Assembly: GCA_048217285.1 (NCBI GenBank)
Contig: DBFWVW010000016.1
Location: 1-7,609 of the forward strand
DNA from: CAG-103 sp048217285
GTDB taxonomy: Bacteria > Bacillota > Clostridia > Oscillospirales > Oscillospiraceae
DNA length: 7,609 bases
Direction of reading: 5' to 3'
Part shown: in pieces, positions 5,653 to 7,609 of the stretch
Layout: each line of letters begins with the position of its first letter
Numbering within the stretch: position 1 is the stretch's first letter
The notes under the pieces: model-generated
The model's database searches: none
What the model was told of the DNA's origin: nothing
What the model saw: the letters and a program-made list of their open reading frames with translations, nothing else
Made by a program: the position numbers and the translations under genes

Positions 5653-5681
5653 AAGATACCACAGGAACCCGCATTTGTAAA
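5653..5681 (-). promoter_or_regulatory. Sigma-A-type promoter of the perR-rubrerythrin unit
   Basis: On the minus strand TTTACA (5676-5681), a 17-bp spacer and TATCTT (5653-5658). Transcription would start near 5646, within the candidate Per box. Confidence 0.7.
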
Positions 5682-5755
5682 GCCTTTTTTGCGAATGATT
5701 CTTAAAATTGTGTATTTTGCTGCATTTTCCATGTCCCGCATCGGTGTTTTTGCGC

Positions 5756-5789
5756 AAAAATATCGGCCGCGCAGTGTCCCGCGCGGCCG
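5756..5789 (-). terminator. Rho-independent terminator after the CBS gene
   Basis: A 9-bp stem of CGGCCGCGC/GCGCGGCCG (5764-5772 with 5781-5789) with an 8-nt loop is followed on the minus strand by ATATTTTT. It begins 20 nt after the CBS stop codon and separates that gene from perR. Confidence 0.85.
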
Positions 5790-5809
5790 GATCGTGTGGT
5801 GGATGCGGT

Positions 5810-6238
5810 TTACCGGCGGCAGACGTTGGCCGTGATGCCGCACAGTGCCTGCGCGCACTCCATGTCCCACTTGCCCGAGCGGGCAATGTCGTCGATCGAG
5901 AGGATGCCCGCGAGCTTGCCGCCCTCGGTCACTGGCAGGCGGCGCACCTGCGCGGCGCGCATGGTCTCCATCGCGCTGCGCACGTCGGCGCCGGCCTCGA
6001 CCGTCACCGGGTCGCGCGACATGATGCTGCGCACGGTCACGGCCCCCGGATCGCCGCCGGACGAGACGCATCGCACCACGATGTCGCGGTCAGTGAGCAT
6101 CCCGGCGAGCGTGCCGTCGTCCTCGCACACGGGCAGCGCACCGATACCGCGCATACGCATCAGCCGCGCGGCGGCGACGACCGGCTCGTCCGGATGCGTC
6201 ACGGCGGCAGCGCCGGTCATGTAATTGCGGACCTGCAT
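5810..6238 (-). CDS. Tandem CBS-domain protein
   Basis: This 142-residue protein is almost wholly two CBS repeats, about residues 5-60 and 69-124. Both have the family's fingerprints: a YMT/IMS start, the MRxxxVRRLPV-type strand (RGIGALPV 30-37 and QVRRLPV 97-103), then GMLTDRDIV (46-54) and GILSIDDIA (111-119). Such a pair forms a Bateman module that binds adenosine nucleotides (AMP, ATP, S-adenosylmethionine) and senses energy state; ligand and partner are unknown here, and no enzyme domain is fused. The tail holds three cysteines (C128, C133, C140) in addition to C38 and C57. ATG 6238 is supported by AAGGGGGTG (6244-6252). It lies 100 bp after spoIIP, with no clear terminator between, so some read-through is plausible. 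Confidence 0.93.
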   Translation of the reverse strand: MQVRNYMTGAAAVTHPDEPVVAAARLMRMRGIGALPVCEDDGTLAGMLTDRDIVVRCVSSGGDPGAVTVRSIMSRDPVTVEAGADVRSAMETMRAAQVRRLPVTEGGKLAGILSIDDIARSGKWDMECAQALCGITANVCRR

Positions 6239-6303
6239 GAAAACACCCCCTTTGGCCGGAAGCTCCGTCTGCGGAGATTCTCGCCCGCCGGGGGCGGTTT
6301 TAT

Positions 6304-6319
6304 ACATATTATAATATGT
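6304..6319. promoter_or_regulatory. 16-bp perfect AT palindrome upstream of the CBS gene
   Basis: ACATATTATAATATGT is fully self-complementary and lies 66 bp before the CBS start codon. It contains TATAAT on both strands, so it can be a -10 element, an operator or both. No convincing -35 stands 16-18 bp upstream on the minus strand (that position reads GGGCCC), so an activator-dependent promoter is possible. Confidence 0.5.
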
Positions 6320-6338
6320 CGCACCGTGTCGGGCCCGG

Positions 6339-7388
6339 TCACTGCACAAGCTCTGCAAGCGCCGGTCCGGCGCTCTCGCCGAACAGGCGCACGGCGCGTA
6401 TGGCCTCCTGCAGCGTGTTGCCGCTGCTGCCGACCTCAATGATGAGCGACCCGCGCGTGAGGTGCTGGTTGTAGCGCTCGTTGACGAGCGTGATCGGCCG
6501 CATGAGCGTCGGGTGCGCCTGATTCACCGCGTTCTGCAGGTACACCGCCAGACGCAGGTTCTCCTCCCAGTACGGGTGGTAGAGCCCCGAGGCGTTCGTG
6601 CCCACAAGCAGCATCACCTGCGAGCACGCGGCGTCGGGCAGCTCGGCCACGGTCTTGTAGACCACGCTGTCCGAGCACAGCGCGTCGCGGTGCAGGTCAA
6701 TGACGATGCGCAGGCTCGGGTATTGGTTCAGGTATTCCTGCACGGCGGCGCCCGAGCGGTTGTACGAGCCTGTGTAGCTCGGGTAGTCGTAGATCGTCCG
6801 GTCATGCAGCACCTGCAGCCCGGCGGCCCCGAGCGTGTCGGCCAGCACGTCGCCCACGTGCACAATATTATAATTGGTGTCCTCCGTGCGGCACGTGTCG
6901 CTCGCGGGGTAGAGGTCGCGCCCCGCGGGGGTGAAGGCCTCGCTCGCGTGCGTGTGCATGATGAGGATTTGCGGCTCGCCCGCCGGCAGCGTCACGGCCG
7001 GTCCCTGCTGCAGCAGCGCGGCCGCGTCGACCGCGATGTCCGTCTCATTTTTGATGCTCAGCCCACCTGCGATGCTCGTCGCCACGATCGGCAGCCCGTC
7101 GGCCGTCGTGGTCGGGGCGTCCTCGGCGGGCTCGCTGCCGGATGTGGGGGCGGGTGTTGCTTCCGGCACAGGCGTGGCCGCGCTGAGCGCTGCCGCTGCC
7201 TCCGGTGTGGGGGAGACGTCCACCGGCGGAGCACCCAGCTCCATGCGCACCGATGCTGCCAGCAGCTGCTCCGGGTCGAGCCAGAGTTGCAGTCTGTCCG
7301 CGAGCGGCGCGCCGCCCGCCGCAGCCGACGCGATCTGCAGGCCGAACACGGTCAGCCCCACACAGGCCAGTTTTTGCCGCAGCGTCAT
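6339..7388 (-). CDS. spoIIP: Stage II sporulation protein P (cell-wall amidase)
   Basis: This 349-residue protein has a single N-terminal membrane/signal segment (about 5-25), a Pro/Thr/Ala-rich spacer (about 54-97), and a SpoIIP amidase/endopeptidase domain (about 105-349). Diagnostic stretches are LIMHTHASEAF (142-152), DTNYNIVHVGD (170-180), YPSYTGSYNRS (202-212), VIDLHRDA (229-236) and IIEVGSSGNT (316-325). H145 or H147, E150, H233 and E318 are the likely zinc and catalytic residues. In known spore formers SpoIIP cuts peptidoglycan with SpoIID and is held by SpoIIM at the septum during engulfment, on the mother-cell side. ATG 7388 has GGAGG (7398-7402) 9 nt upstream. The gene stands alone, without its usual gpr neighbour in this window, diverging from the TSCPD gene. 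Confidence 0.94.
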   Translation of the reverse strand: MTLRQKLACVGLTVFGLQIASAAAGGAPLADRLQLWLDPEQLLAASVRMELGAPPVDVSPTPEAAAALSAATPVPEATPAPTSGSEPAEDAPTTTADGLPIVATSIAGGLSIKNETDIAVDAAALLQQGPAVTLPAGEPQILIMHTHASEAFTPAGRDLYPASDTCRTEDTNYNIVHVGDVLADTLGAAGLQVLHDRTIYDYPSYTGSYNRSGAAVQEYLNQYPSLRIVIDLHRDALCSDSVVYKTVAELPDAACSQVMLLVGTNASGLYHPYWEENLRLAVYLQNAVNQAHPTLMRPITLVNERYNQHLTRGSLIIEVGSSGNTLQEAIRAVRLFGESAGPALAELVQ

Positions 7389-7419
7389 ATCTGCCCACCT
7401 CCAATCCAGTTCTCCACAA

Positions 7420-7448
7420 TATATATGGTTTCGGGGGTGGAATTATGT
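7420..7448 (-). promoter_or_regulatory. Tentative sigma-E-like promoter of spoIIP
   Basis: On the minus strand ACATAAT (7442-7448), a 14-bp spacer and CATATATA (7420-7427) fit the remembered B. subtilis sigma-E pattern KMATATT-N14-CATACAMT at about 5 of 7 and 5 of 8 positions. No sigma-A promoter is evident there. spoIIP is a sigma-E gene in B. subtilis, which supports the call. Confidence 0.45.
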
Positions 7449-7466
7449 CACCGCATCTGCTATACT
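7438..7466 (+). promoter_or_regulatory. Extended -10 promoter of the TSCPD gene
   Basis: TATACT (7461-7466) is preceded by TGC, with a weak -35 TGGAAT (7438-7443) 17 bp upstream. The -35 overlaps the tentative spoIIP -35 on the other strand. Confidence 0.6.
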
Positions 7467-7499
7467 GTGAGCAGAAAAAATTTCGAAGGAGGCGTCGTC

Positions 7500-7609
7500 A
7501 TGACGATCACATACCGGCCGAAGGGCGTCTGCTCCCGCCTGATGCGGGTGGAGGTAGAGGACGGAATTATCCGCCAAGTTGAGGTGCAAGGGGGGTGCAG
7601 CGGCAATCT
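7500..7609 (+). CDS. TSCPD-domain protein, TIGR03905-like (partial, 5' end only)
   Basis: Thirty-six complete codons are visible before the window ends. The reading begins MTITYRPKGVCSRL and reaches VQGGCSGN at residues 29-36, matching the start of the small (about 80-90 residue) stand-alone TSCPD proteins of Clostridia, with the conserved KGVCS and GGCSGN cysteines (C11 and C33). The TSCPD fold also occurs at the C-terminus of B12-dependent ribonucleotide reductases, and the stand-alone form may have a related metal or redox role; its function is not established. AAGGAGG (7486-7492) is 7 nt before the ATG. The gene diverges from spoIIP across 111 bp that hold both promoters. Confidence 0.85.
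   Translation, partial: MTITYRPKGVCSRLMRVEVEDGIIRQVEVQGGCSGN

Noticed and set aside
5747..5760. Palindrome TTTTTGCGCAAAAA
   Set aside because: It directly joins the CBS terminator and supplies its T-run. It is too simple to call a separate regulatory site.

Overview
The window looks like a chromosomal segment of a GC-rich, strictly anaerobic, spore-forming Clostridia member, probably an Oscillospiraceae/Ruminococcaceae-like gut bacterium. The evidence is a sporulation engulfment gene (spoIIP), a perR-reverse rubrerythrin pair typical of anaerobes, a TIGR03905-type TSCPD protein, AGGAGG-type ribosome binding sites, and a high-GC codon bias that creates long antisense shadow ORFs. The genus is inference. 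I see no tRNA, rRNA, insertion sequence, CRISPR array or phage gene.

Left part (1-2318): on the minus strand a LUD-domain protein is followed 12 nt later by an HdeD/DUF308 membrane protein that runs off the left edge. The pair is read from a strong sigma-A-like promoter. A PAP2-family membrane phosphatase gene diverges from it on the plus strand, with its own extended -10 promoter. The two -35 boxes lie 12 bp apart.

Centre (2319-4071): a single-gene unit with its own promoter, starting inside the end of the PAP2 gene, and a strong terminator. It encodes the most unusual protein here: a kinase-like C-lobe without any N-lobe or catalytic residues, a long Pro/Glu-to-Pro/Lys linker, one membrane helix, and an external C-type-lectin-like domain. 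It looks like a one-pass envelope receptor or scaffold with a dead kinase domain inside the cell and a lectin-like fold outside.

Right part (4072-7388, all minus strand): a small zinc-ribbon/TM2 protein with its own promoter; an oxidative-stress unit in which the peroxide sensor PerR precedes reverse rubrerythrin, with a perfect inverted repeat at the predicted transcription start that resembles a Per box; a two-CBS-domain protein preceded by a 16-bp perfect AT palindrome; and spoIIP behind a tentative sigma-E-like promoter. At the right edge a TSCPD-domain gene starts on the plus strand, divergent from spoIIP.

Several promoters share one architecture (TTGACA-like -35, 17-bp spacer, often TGn before the -10), which makes the transcription units fairly easy to draw. 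No intergenic stretch exceeds 300 bases.
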